Of a DNA stretch of 64,000 bases, positions 54,346 through 62,696 are shown piece by piece; within the stretch, counting starts at the first letter, position 1, and each line of letters starts with the position of its first letter. The notes under the pieces were generated by a model. It had not been told where the DNA came from. It saw nothing but the letters and a program-made list of their open reading frames with translations, and ran no database searches. The stretch covers positions 434,001-498,000 of the forward strand of contig NZ_JBBUTH010000004.1 of assembly GCF_038066595.1 (NCBI RefSeq), read 5' to 3'. The DNA is from Pseudaquabacterium inlustre. Its GTDB lineage: Bacteria; Pseudomonadota; Gammaproteobacteria; Burkholderiales; Burkholderiaceae_C. The position numbers and the translations under genes are program-made.

Positions 54346-56361
54346 TCAGGCCTCGGGCGGCGGGGCCTTCAGCTCACGCACGCGCTCGCGCAGCGCGCGC
54401 AGTTCGGCCATCTGCTCGGGGCTGAGCTGGCCCAGCTGGATCAGCAACTGCGCGCGTTCGTCCAGCTCGGCGGCCTCGATCAGACGCAACACCGACAGCA
54501 GGTCGGCGGCCGGCGGTGCGTCGTCCAGCGTGTGTGCGCGGGCGATGCGCTCGAGCAGCGGCGCCAGCAGCGGCTCGTCGTCGTCGTCCTGGCGCAGGTC
54601 GGCCAGCAGGGCCTCCAGCGTCACCGGGCCATGGTCGTGCAGCACCCGCTCCACCGCGGTGAAGAACGGGCCGTAGGGCGAGGGCTGTTCGCACAACGCA
54701 GCATGCTGGGCGTCGCTGAGGGCGAACCACTGCTCGCTGTAGCGCGCCAGCAGCCAGGCCGCGCGGTCGAGCCGGGTGGCGGCCTGCGGTGTCGCCCGCC
54801 CGGCGCGTGGGCGGTAGGCCGGGCGATCGCCCCAGGTGCCGCGGCCGCCCTGGCCCTGGCGACCTCCGCGCTCGAAGCCACCGCGCTCGAAGCCGCCGCG
54901 CTGCCCACGCCAGCCGCGGCGCGGGGCGCCGTCGCCTGCATCGCCGCCGTGGCCCGGGTTGCCATCGAAGTCGCGGCCATCGTAGTCGCCCGGAGGCGGC
55001 TCGTGGTCCGCACCGGCCCGCTGCGCATGCGCCTGGCGTCCCACGGGCGCCGGCCGGCTGCCGCCCTGCCAGTGGGCCAGCAGCATCTCCACCGGCATGC
55101 CGCCGCGCTGCGCCAGCGACTGCAGCAGCTGGGCGCGCAGCAGGCCTTCGGGCAAGGCCTCCATCAGCGGCCGGGCCTGGCTGAGCATGCGCGCCCGGCC
55201 CTCGGCGGTGTCGAGATCGCAGTCGGCAGCCACATGGGTGAGCAACTGCTCGGACAGCGGCACGGCGCCGGCCAGCGCCTGCTCGAAGGCCTCGGGGCCG
55301 AGTTCGCGGATGTAGGAATCGGGGTCGTGCTCGGCCGGCAGGAACAGGAAGCGGATCGAGCGCGTGTCGGTGGCGTGGGGCAGGGCGGCTTCCAGCGCGC
55401 GGGCGGCGGCGCGGCGGCCGGCGGCATCGCCGTCGAAACTGAACACCACCGCCTCGGTGAAGCGGAACAGCTTGGCCACATGCTCGGCGGTGCAGGCCGT
55501 GCCGAGGGTGGCCACGGCATTGGCATAGCCCCACTGGGCCAGCGCCACCACGTCCATGTAGCCCTCGACCACCAGCGCATAGCCCTTGCTGCGCAGCGCC
55601 TGGCGCGCCTCGAACAGGCCGTAGAGCTCGCGACCCTTGTGGAACACCGGCGTCTCGGGCGAGTTCAGGTACTTGGGTTCGCCCTGGTCGAGCACGCGGC
55701 CGCCGAAGCCGATGACCTCGCCCTTGACCGAGCGGATCGGGAACATGATGCGGTCGCGGAATCGGTCGTAGCGCTTCTGGTCCGGGCCTTCGTCGCCGCT
55801 GACGATGACCAGGCCCGATTCGGCCAGCAGCGGATCGTCGTAGCGCGGGAACACGCTGGCCAGCGTGCGCCAGCCCTCGGGCGCGTAGCCCAGGCCGAAA
55901 TGCGCGGCGATCTGGCCGGTGAGGCCGCGGCGCTTGAGGTAGTCGACCGCGCGTGGCGTGTTCTTCAGCGCGGTGCGGTAGTGCGCGCCGGCCTTGGCCA
56001 GCACGTCGCTCAGCGAGGCCTTCTGCGCCCGCTCGGCCTGTTCGCGCTCGCGCTCCTGGGGCGTGCTGCGGTCATCGGGCACGGTCAGGCCGGCCTGCTG
56101 GGCGAGCTCGCGCACCGCGTCCATGAAACCCAGGCCCGACTGCTCGGTGAGGAAGCGGATCGCATCACCGTGCGCGCCGCAGCCGAAGCAGTGGTAGGTC
56201 TGGCGCGAGGGGCTGACGATGAAGCTGGGCGTCTTCTCGCCGTGGAAAGGGCACAGGCCCTTGTGGTTGATGCCGGCCTTCTTGAGCTCGACATGGCGGC
56301 CCACCACCTCGACGATGTCGACGCGGGACAGCAATTCCTGGATGAAGCCTTGGGGGAGCAC
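54346..56361 (-). CDS. dnaG: DNA primase
   Basis: Synthesises RNA primers at the replication fork. The 671-residue protein has the N-terminal zinc domain (CPFHGEKTPSF and CFGCG), the RNA polymerase core with the Toprim motifs VVEGYMDVVAL and FSFDGDAAGRRAA, and a C-terminal DnaB-binding domain. Between core and C-terminus (about residues 440-520) is a Gly/Arg-rich linker with FERGG repeats and RRGWRGQRGG, longer and more RGG-like than I would expect. It lies directly before rpoD and 44 bases after a c-di-GMP gene. Confidence 0.97.
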   Translation of the reverse strand: MLPQGFIQELLSRVDIVEVVGRHVELKKAGINHKGLCPFHGEKTPSFIVSPSRQTYHCFGCGAHGDAIRFLTEQSGLGFMDAVRELAQQAGLTVPDDRSTPQEREREQAERAQKASLSDVLAKAGAHYRTALKNTPRAVDYLKRRGLTGQIAAHFGLGYAPEGWRTLASVFPRYDDPLLAESGLVIVSGDEGPDQKRYDRFRDRIMFPIRSVKGEVIGFGGRVLDQGEPKYLNSPETPVFHKGRELYGLFEARQALRSKGYALVVEGYMDVVALAQWGYANAVATLGTACTAEHVAKLFRFTEAVVFSFDGDAAGRRAAARALEAALPHATDTRSIRFLFLPAEHDPDSYIRELGPEAFEQALAGAVPLSEQLLTHVAADCDLDTAEGRARMLSQARPLMEALPEGLLRAQLLQSLAQRGGMPVEMLLAHWQGGSRPAPVGRQAHAQRAGADHEPPPGDYDGRDFDGNPGHGGDAGDGAPRRGWRGQRGGFERGGFERGGRQGQGGRGTWGDRPAYRPRAGRATPQAATRLDRAAWLLARYSEQWFALSDAQHAALCEQPSPYGPFFTAVERVLHDHGPVTLEALLADLRQDDDDEPLLAPLLERIARAHTLDDAPPAADLLSVLRLIEAAELDERAQLLIQLGQLSPEQMAELRALRERVRELKAPPPEA

Positions 56362-56405
56362 CCGCCGAGTCTAGCGAAGCGGGGCGCCACGGCCGGCGCT
56401 GCCGC

Positions 56406-59400
56406 TCACTCGGCGCCGGCGCTGGAGGGGGGGCCGGGGTCGGTGGCGTCGGTGCCGGTACCGGGCAGGGCGGGCGACGCGGCGGTGGGGGAAGGCGCCG
56501 GCGGCGTCGGCGTGGCGCTCAGCGCGAACAGCCCGCGCCACTCGCGCACCCAGGGGGCCACTTCGGCGGCGGGCATCGGGTAGGCGATGCCGGCACCCTG
56601 GCCCACGTCGCAACCCATGTCCAGCAGCATGCGCGCCTGGGCCGGGGTCTCGACGCCCTCGGCAACCACCACGCATTCGAAGGCGCGGGCCAGCGCGATG
56701 ACGCCCTCGACGATGGCGCGGTCCTGCGCATCGGCCAGCATGTGCTGCACGAACGAGCGGTCGATCTTCAGCACCTGCACCGGCAGGCGCTTCAGGTTGG
56801 TGAAGGTGGAGTAGGCGGTGCCGAAGTCGTCCAGCGCCCAGCGCACGCCCAGCGTGGCGCAGCGCGCGAGCAGCGAGGAGGTGAGGTTGATGTCGCCCAG
56901 CGCCTCGGACTCGAGCACCTCCAGTTCGAGCTTCGGGCCCAGCGGGCGCTCGTGGCGGGCCAGCAGCTCGGACAGGCGCTGCGCGAAGTCGGGCTCCTGC
57001 AGGTGACGCGCCGAGATGTTGACGCTGACCGACAGATCCAGCCCCTGGCGCTGCCAGACCTCGACCTGGTCGAGTGCCTGGGCCAGCACCCAGTCGCCCA
57101 CCCGCGCCGACAGGCCGGTGCGTTCGATCAGGGGCAGGAACTGCGCCGGCGGCACCACGCCGCGCTCGGGGTGGTTCCAGCGCAGCAGGGCCTCGGCGCC
57201 CAGTACCACGCCGCGGCGCAGATCGACCTTGGGCTGGTAGTACAGCACCAGTTCGCCGCGGTCGAGTGCTTCCTGCACGCGGCCGATGGCGGTGGCGCGC
57301 TCCTCGGCGCGGCGGCTGTGCTCGGGGTCGAAGAACAGGTAGCCGTTGCGGCCCGACTGCTTGACACCGTACATGGCGTGGTCGGCGTGGCGCAGCAGGG
57401 TGTCGGCGTCACTGGCGTCCAGCGGGTAGATGGTGGCGCCGACACTGGCGGTCACGGCCTCGGGCAGCGCCCCCGAGGCCAGCACCATGGGCTGGGCCAC
57501 CAGGCGCAGCACACGCTCGACCGCGGCGCGGGCCTCGTCCACCGTGCTGGCACGCAGCAGCAGCACGAACTCGTCGCCGCCCAGGCGCGCCGCGGTGTCC
57601 GACCAGGTGGTGCCGCGCGCGCGCAGCGCACTGCGCATGCGCTTGGCCAGCTCGGCCAGCAGCAGGTCGCCAGCCTCGTGGCCGTGGCGCTCGTTGATGG
57701 CCTTGAAGTGGTCGACGTCGAGGTAGCACACCACCAGCAGGTAGCCGTCGCGCTCGGTGGCGGCCATGGCCTCGCCCAGCAGCTGGGTGAGCCGTGCCCG
57801 GTTGGGCAGGCGGGTGAGTTCGTCGAAGTGGGCTTGGCGTTCCAGGCGCTCGCGCTGCAGGCGCTGCTCGGTGACGTCGGTGACCACCATCACGTGGTAG
57901 CGCAGCGCGCCGTCGGGCGCGTGCACCGAGCTCACCGTGACGTGCAGCGCACAGGGCTCGCCGTTGCGGCGGCGCTCGACCACCTCGCCCACCCAGTGGC
58001 CGTGGCTGCGCAGCGCCGACCACAGGCTGGCCTGCTGCGGGCGGTTCAGTACATCGGCGGCGCCGGGGCGCAGCAGGCTGGGCACGGTGCCGATCAGCTC
58101 CTCGCGCGGGATGCCGGTGATGCGGTGGTAAGTGGGGTTGGCGTCCAGCACGCGCAGGTCGGCGTCGCACACCACCAGGCCCTCGTGCAGGTGCATGAAC
58201 ACGTTGGACGACAGGTGCTCGCGCTCCTCGGCGCTGCGCCGGGCGCCGATGTCGGCCAGCGAGGCGATCACGCGCAGCGGCTCGCCGGCGGCATCGCGCT
58301 CGGCGACGATCACATGCACGTCGAACCAGCACCAGCCGTCGCGCACCCGCACGCGGGCCTCGCGCCGCAGGCCGGCGCCGGCCGGGGTGTCGACGGCGGC
58401 CAGCGCGCTCTTGAGGGCATCGCGGTCCTCGGCATGCACCTGGCTGAGCCAGCGTTCCAGCGTGGCGGTCTGGCCACCGTCGGGGTCGGCCATCAGCGCG
58501 CGCCAGCGCGGCGAGCTGAAGCTGGCGCCGGTGCGCAGGTTCCAGTCGGCGACGCCGAGGTCGGAGCCATCGAGCGCCAGCTGCCAGCGCTCCTCCAGCC
58601 GCGCCAGTTCGCCCAGCTGCACGTGCGGCAGCAGCACCAGCGCGGCCATGGCGGCCAGCACCACCCAGATCACCAGTTGGGCCTGGACCGGTGGCAGCAG
58701 CGCGAACGGACCGAGCCCGGCGCCGGTGCCGCCGAGGAAGCCCAGCGCCAGCAGCAGCAGCGCCGCCGAGGCCGGCCCCAGGCCGTTGCGCATGGCCAGC
58801 CAGCACAGCAGCACCGGGGGCGCCAGCAGCAGCACGCTGCCCACCGGGGCCAGGCGGTGGGGCATGAACAGGGCCGCTGCGCCCAGCCCCAAGCTGGCCA
58901 GCACCAGCGTCAGGGTGCCGGCCCGACGGCCGGGCGCCAGCGGCACCGCGAAGCTGCGCCGCGACGCGGTGAGCAGCGGGACACCGGCGACCAGCAGGCC
59001 CAGCGCATCGCCCGCCCACCAGGTGAGGGCCGCGCGCGGCAGTTCGAGCATCGGCAGGCGCCCGGTCGCGGCCAGCCAGGCCGTGCCGTTGGCCGACGAC
59101 ACCACGGCGCTGCCGAACACGCCGGCCAGCACCAGCAGGGCCAGGTCACGGCGCTGTTCCAGGCGCGGATTGAAGCCGTTGCGCTGTAGCCAGCGGGCTG
59201 CCAGCCAGGGGCCGCCGGTGTTGCCCATGGCCATCAGCAGGGCCAGCCACCACGGCGCACCGGCCCAGACGTTGACCATGGCAGCGCCCAGCACCAGGGC
59301 CGGAAGCTGCGCCTGGCCCAGGCGCACCAGCACCGCCAGCGCCAGACCCGCGCTCGGCCAAAACGCACTGATGAAGGCCGACGGGCCGGCCAGCTCCAGA

Positions 59401-59507
59401 CCGAAGCGGCCCGCCAGCAGCATGGCCAGCAGCACCAGCAGGCTGCGCAGGGCCCCGCCGGTCAGGCGCGCTGGCGTGGAAGGGGCGTCGGGCGCGTCCG
59501 CGGTCAA
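56406..59507 (-). CDS. MASE1-PAS-GGDEF-EAL membrane signalling protein
   Basis: Large c-di-GMP protein with both domains. The 1033-residue product starts with a MASE1-type membrane sensor (about eight helices to residue 300; FISAFWPSAGLALAVLV), then two PAS-like modules (about 310-580), a GGDEF domain with intact GGDEF at residues 643-647 and an EAL domain with EAL at 772-774 (GAEALLRW), DDFGTAYSTFTNLKRLPV and VVAEGVETPAQ. Both active-site motifs look complete, so it could be either or both enzymes. It lies just upstream of dnaG on the same strand. Confidence 0.93.
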   Translation of the reverse strand: MTADAPDAPSTPARLTGGALRSLLVLLAMLLAGRFGLELAGPSAFISAFWPSAGLALAVLVRLGQAQLPALVLGAAMVNVWAGAPWWLALLMAMGNTGGPWLAARWLQRNGFNPRLEQRRDLALLVLAGVFGSAVVSSANGTAWLAATGRLPMLELPRAALTWWAGDALGLLVAGVPLLTASRRSFAVPLAPGRRAGTLTLVLASLGLGAAALFMPHRLAPVGSVLLLAPPVLLCWLAMRNGLGPASAALLLLALGFLGGTGAGLGPFALLPPVQAQLVIWVVLAAMAALVLLPHVQLGELARLEERWQLALDGSDLGVADWNLRTGASFSSPRWRALMADPDGGQTATLERWLSQVHAEDRDALKSALAAVDTPAGAGLRREARVRVRDGWCWFDVHVIVAERDAAGEPLRVIASLADIGARRSAEEREHLSSNVFMHLHEGLVVCDADLRVLDANPTYHRITGIPREELIGTVPSLLRPGAADVLNRPQQASLWSALRSHGHWVGEVVERRRNGEPCALHVTVSSVHAPDGALRYHVMVVTDVTEQRLQRERLERQAHFDELTRLPNRARLTQLLGEAMAATERDGYLLVVCYLDVDHFKAINERHGHEAGDLLLAELAKRMRSALRARGTTWSDTAARLGGDEFVLLLRASTVDEARAAVERVLRLVAQPMVLASGALPEAVTASVGATIYPLDASDADTLLRHADHAMYGVKQSGRNGYLFFDPEHSRRAEERATAIGRVQEALDRGELVLYYQPKVDLRRGVVLGAEALLRWNHPERGVVPPAQFLPLIERTGLSARVGDWVLAQALDQVEVWQRQGLDLSVSVNISARHLQEPDFAQRLSELLARHERPLGPKLELEVLESEALGDINLTSSLLARCATLGVRWALDDFGTAYSTFTNLKRLPVQVLKIDRSFVQHMLADAQDRAIVEGVIALARAFECVVVAEGVETPAQARMLLDMGCDVGQGAGIAYPMPAAEVAPWVREWRGLFALSATPTPPAPSPTAASPALPGTGTDATDPGPPSSAGAE

Positions 59508-59598
59508 AGAGGGCTCGTCGGGGGAGTTCGGTGAATCCGCCGCGCCGCAGGACGGACGGCGCGGTGGCAGGCGGCGCCAGGGCCGCCCCGATGCGGGA

Positions 59599-59619
59599 CC
59601 AGGCGCCAGTGGCGCCTGG
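59599..59619 (-). other. Hairpin after the H-NS-like gene
   Basis: CCAGGCGCC (59599-59607) and GGCGCCTGG (59611-59619) form a 9-bp stem with a 3-base loop immediately beyond the stop of the H-NS-like gene. No T-run follows on either strand, so it is a weak or Rho-dependent terminator at most. Confidence 0.5.
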
Positions 59620-59622
59620 GGA

Positions 59623-59943
59623 TCAGATCGCGAAGTCTTCGATCTTGGCGCCCGACGACAGCGCCGCCTTCAGCCACTTGGGCTGCAGGCCGCGGCCCGA
59701 CCAGGTCTCGCCGGTGGCGGCGTTGCGGAACTTCGGGGCGACCTTGCCGCCGGCCTTGGGGCCCGGCGTGGCTGCGGCGCGCACGGTGGGCGCCTTGCCG
59801 GCGATGTCGGCCGCGGTCAATCCATGCTCGGCCATCAGCGCCCGCACCTTGGCGATGGCCGTCGAGCGTTCTTCGCGCTGGGCGTCGGCGATCTTCTTTT
59901 CGATTTCAGCGCGTTGGGCGAGCAGTTCTTGCAAGGACGACAT
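59623..59943 (-). CDS. H-NS family histone-like protein
   Basis: Nucleoid-associated protein likely to silence AT-rich DNA. The 106-residue protein has an N-terminal oligomerisation helix (SLQELLAQRAEIEKKIADAQ), a Pro/Gly/Ala linker, and the C-terminal DNA-binding core FRNAATGETWSGRGLQPKWL, the family hallmark in betaproteobacteria. It is monocistronic and has a 7-bp inverted repeat in its leader. Confidence 0.92.
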   Translation of the reverse strand: MSSLQELLAQRAEIEKKIADAQREERSTAIAKVRALMAEHGLTAADIAGKAPTVRAAATPGPKAGGKVAPKFRNAATGETWSGRGLQPKWLKAALSSGAKIEDFAI

Positions 59944-59982
59944 TCTTATCTCCGATGTATCCGGGTGGGTATCGATGCCGCC

Positions 59983-60000
59983 GCATGACCGCTGTCATGC
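59983..60000. promoter_or_regulatory. Inverted repeat in the H-NS-like gene leader
   Basis: GCATGAC (59983-59989) and GTCATGC (59994-60000) form a perfect dyad with a 4-base spacer, about 40 bases before the start codon. It may be an operator or leader hairpin. The flanking 127-base gap is otherwise unremarkable, with no -10/-35 I would trust. Confidence 0.4.
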
Positions 60001-60070
60001 AGTAGGCAGCATATTCTTGCAGATTCAGGCGCCCGGATTCAACGGGAAATCGATTAAGTTTTGAAACGCT

Positions 60071-60343
60071 TCAGGCCGCGGGCGGGACATACCCGGTGGG
60101 TTGGTCGACGCCGCCGCCGAAGAAAAACTGTTCCATCTGGCGCGCCAGATACTGGCGGGCGCGCTGGTCGGCCAGATTCAGGCGGTTTTCATTCACCAGC
60201 ATCGTCTGGTGGCGCAGCCACTGTGCCCAGGCTTCCTTGCTGACGTTGTCATAGATGCGCTTGCCCAGTTCGCCGGGGTAGGGCGCGAAGTCCAGGCCGT
60301 CGCCTTCCTTCTTCAGGTAGATGCATTGCACGGTGCGTGCCAT
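60071..60343 (-). CDS. yggX: Fe(2+)-trafficking protein YggX
   Basis: Small protein protecting iron-sulfur clusters from oxidative damage. The 90-residue product has the family sequence RTVQCIYLKKEGDGLDFAPY, PGELGKRIYDNVSKEAWAQW and a conserved C-terminal Gln/Phe-rich end. The conserved Cys is at residue 7. GAGGAG lies upstream of the ATG. It follows argA after a 20-base gap, so the two are likely one unit. Confidence 0.95.
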   Translation of the reverse strand: MARTVQCIYLKKEGDGLDFAPYPGELGKRIYDNVSKEAWAQWLRHQTMLVNENRLNLADQRARQYLARQMEQFFFGGGVDQPTGYVPPAA

Positions 60344-60363
60344 CGGGGGTTCTCCTCAAAGGG

Positions 60364-61719
60364 TTATCGGGTGGCCGGACCGGCCAGTTTCTTGACCAGC
60401 ACCTGCGAGCGCCGGTCCCAGTTGTACTTGCGTTTACGCGCCTCGGGCAGCCATTCCGGATCGACCTGCACGAAACCGCGCTTGATGAACCAGTGCATGG
60501 TGCGCGTGGTCAGCACGAAGATGCTGTCCAAACCCATGCCGCGGGCGCGTTGCTCGATGCGCTTGAGCAGGCGCTCGCCATCGCCCTGGCCCTGCACGGC
60601 TGGAGATACCGTCAATGCCGCCATTTCGGCCGTGCGGGATTCGGGATAGGGATACAGCGCCGCGCAACCGAATATCACGCCGTCGTGCTCGATCACCGTG
60701 TAATTGGCCAGGTCGCGTTCGATCTCGGTGCGCTCGCGGCGCACCAGCGTGCCGTCGCGCTCGAAGGGCTCGATCACCTGCAGGATGCCGCCCACATCGT
60801 CCGATGTGGCCTCGCGCAGGCTTTCGAGTTTTTCGTCGACCACCATCGTGCCGATGCCATCGTGCGTGAACACCTCCTGCAGGATGGCGCCATCCACCGC
60901 GAAGGGCAGGATGTGCGAGCGCTCGACGCCACCCTCGCAGGCCGCCACGCAGTGCTGCAGGTAGAAGGCCAGGTCGGTGGGCTGCTGCGGCGGCGGCAGC
61001 GTGCCCAGCAGGCGCTTGGCATCGGCCAGCGCCATCTCGGTGTCGATGGCGCTCTCGGGGTCGTTCAGGTCCTCGCGCACGCCGGGCAGTTCGGTCAGGA
61101 ACAGCAGCTTGTCGGCCTGCAGCGCCACGGCGGTGGCGGTGGCCACCTCTTCCATCGTGAGGTTGAAGGCCTCGCCGGTGGGCGAGAAGCCGAAGGGGCT
61201 GAGCAGCACGATGGCGCCGATGTCGATGGCGCGGCGGATGGCGGCGGCATCCACACGGCGCACCAGGCCCGAATGCATGAAGTCGATGCCGTCGACGATG
61301 CCCACCGGCCGCGCGGTGAGGAAGTTGCCCGAGACCACGCGCACCGTGGCATTGGCCATCGGCGTGTTCGGCAAACCCTGCGAGAACGCGGCCTCGATCT
61401 CGAAGCGCAGCTGGCCGGCGGCCTCCTGCGCGCAGTCGAGCGTCAACGCGTCGGTGATGCGCTTGCCGTGCGAGAAGCGCGCGGCATGGCCCTTGAGCGC
61501 CAGCTGCTCATTGACCTGCGGCCGGAAGCCGTGCACCAGCACCAGCTTGATGCCCATCGAGTGCATGATGGACAGATCCTGGGCCAGCGATTCCAGCTTG
61601 CCGGCGGCGATCATCTCGCCCGTGGCGGCGACCACGAAGGTCTTGCCGCGGTAGGCGTGCATGTAGGGCGCGACCGCGCGGAACCACGGCACGAAGGTGT
61701 GGGGAAAGACCAGGCTCAT
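60364..61719 (-). CDS. argA: Amino-acid N-acetyltransferase (N-acetylglutamate synthase)
   Basis: First step of arginine synthesis: acetylates glutamate. The 451-residue protein has an N-terminal amino-acid-kinase fold (FVVAATGEMIAAGKLESLAQ, KLVLVHGFRPQVNEQLAL, VLLSPFGFSPTGEAFNL) and a C-terminal GNAT domain (about residues 300-440; AALTVSPAVQGQGDGERLLKRIE with the acetyl-CoA loop). Length is normal. It is upstream of yggX and unlinked to other arg genes in this window. Confidence 0.95.
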   Translation of the reverse strand: MSLVFPHTFVPWFRAVAPYMHAYRGKTFVVAATGEMIAAGKLESLAQDLSIMHSMGIKLVLVHGFRPQVNEQLALKGHAARFSHGKRITDALTLDCAQEAAGQLRFEIEAAFSQGLPNTPMANATVRVVSGNFLTARPVGIVDGIDFMHSGLVRRVDAAAIRRAIDIGAIVLLSPFGFSPTGEAFNLTMEEVATATAVALQADKLLFLTELPGVREDLNDPESAIDTEMALADAKRLLGTLPPPQQPTDLAFYLQHCVAACEGGVERSHILPFAVDGAILQEVFTHDGIGTMVVDEKLESLREATSDDVGGILQVIEPFERDGTLVRRERTEIERDLANYTVIEHDGVIFGCAALYPYPESRTAEMAALTVSPAVQGQGDGERLLKRIEQRARGMGLDSIFVLTTRTMHWFIKRGFVQVDPEWLPEARKRKYNWDRRSQVLVKKLAGPATR

Positions 61720-61830
61720 CGGGCGGCGCTCATGTTGCGGTGCGATTGTGCCGCAGGGGGTTGACCGCGCCGTGGCGTGCGGCTACTCGCCGACCGAGCG
61801 CGCGGCCGCTCCGGAGCCGTTGTTCGCTGG

Positions 61831-61857
61831 CACGAAGCCTCCACTGGATGCTTCGTG
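61831..61857. other. Near-perfect 27-bp inverted repeat upstream of argA
   Basis: CACGAAGC (61831-61838) pairs with GCTTCGTG (61850-61857), and inside it TCCA (61840-61843) pairs with TGGA (61845-61848). Only the C/T next to the outer arms mismatches. It lies in the 201-base gap between the XRE-cupin gene and argA, where a GC-rich segment (61865-61910) may also form hairpins. It could be an operator or a terminator for the regulator. Confidence 0.5.
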
Positions 61858-61920
61858 TCCACACTCACCCCGCCAGGCGGGTGGGCCCGCGTACCCGCGG
61901 GGCCGGGTGCCCCAATTCGC

Positions 61921-62562
61921 TCATTCGCCGTGGATCACCACCAGAACGGCTCGCGCGGCGCCGGGACCGGCGTTGCGCAGCGCGTGCGGGCCATCGGCGG
62001 CGTAGCGCGCGGTCTCGCCCTCGGCCAGCGTGGCATCCGCGTCGCCGGCCTGCACGGCGATGCGGCCGCTCAGCACGCTCAGGTGCTCCTGCGTGCCGGG
62101 TTCGTGCGCCTGGCTGATCAACGTAGCGCCGGGCTGCAGCGTCAACTCGTACCACTCGAAGCGGCCGGCCAGTGTCAGTGGCCCCAGGATGCGCAGCTCG
62201 CAGCCGGGATCGCGGCCGCGCAGCGTGGGCGTGTCATGCGCGGCCACGGTGCTGATCGCTGGCGGAGCCGGGCGCGGCGCGGCCTCCAGCAACTCGGCCA
62301 GCGGCACGCCCAGGGCATTGGCCAGGCGCCACACCACGGCCACCGTGGGATTGGCCTGCGCACGCTCGATCTGCGACAGCATCGATTTCGACACCCCTGC
62401 GCGGCGCGACAGCTCGTCCAGCGACAGCGCCTGCTGCTCGCGCAGCGCGGCCAGCGCAGCGCCGACGCGCGGCGGCTCGGTGGACGCGGCCGGGCTGGGC
62501 GCCATGGGCGATGTCGCGGGCGCCGCGGCGCCGGAGGGCGGGTTGCGTGGGGACTTGGCCAT
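61921..62562 (-). CDS. XRE-family regulator with C-terminal cupin domain
   Basis: HTH-cupin transcription factor, a class that often controls amino-acid catabolism. The 213-residue protein has a low-complexity N-terminus, the helix-turn-helix at about residues 30-90 (LAALREQQALSLDELSRRAG, SKSMLSQIERAQANPTVAVV), and a cupin fold at about 140-210 (YELTLQPGATLISQAHEPGT, QEHLSVLSGRIAV). It is divergent from kbl across 134 bases with several TCGTTC-like repeats, so it probably regulates threonine catabolism. Confidence 0.9.
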   Translation of the reverse strand: MAKSPRNPPSGAAAPATSPMAPSPAASTEPPRVGAALAALREQQALSLDELSRRAGVSKSMLSQIERAQANPTVAVVWRLANALGVPLAELLEAAPRPAPPAISTVAAHDTPTLRGRDPGCELRILGPLTLAGRFEWYELTLQPGATLISQAHEPGTQEHLSVLSGRIAVQAGDADATLAEGETARYAADGPHALRNAGPGAARAVLVVIHGE

Positions 62563-62567
62563 GGTGC

Positions 62568-62631
62568 TTGCGGGTGAACGTTTCGTTCAGTATAGTGCAC
62601 GAATCGTTCGATAAAACGATCGTTGTTCGAT
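62568..62631. promoter_or_regulatory. Shared divergent promoter and operator-like repeats of XRE-cupin gene and kbl
   Basis: TTGCGG (62568-62573) and TATAGT (62591-62596), 17 bp apart, form a sigma-70-like promoter toward kbl. The overlapping minus-strand TATACT (62594-62589) is a -10 candidate for the regulator. Copies of TCGTTC lie at 62583-62588 and 62604-62609 and a relaxed copy at 62620; AACGATCGTT (62615-62624) is a perfect 10-bp palindrome. These are candidate sites of the regulator. Confidence 0.55.
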
Positions 62632-62696
62632 GGCTGCCGGCAGGCTCATCCGCCGCCGGGGCGCCGGACGCACCCATCCCCCAGGAGACCCCTGAC

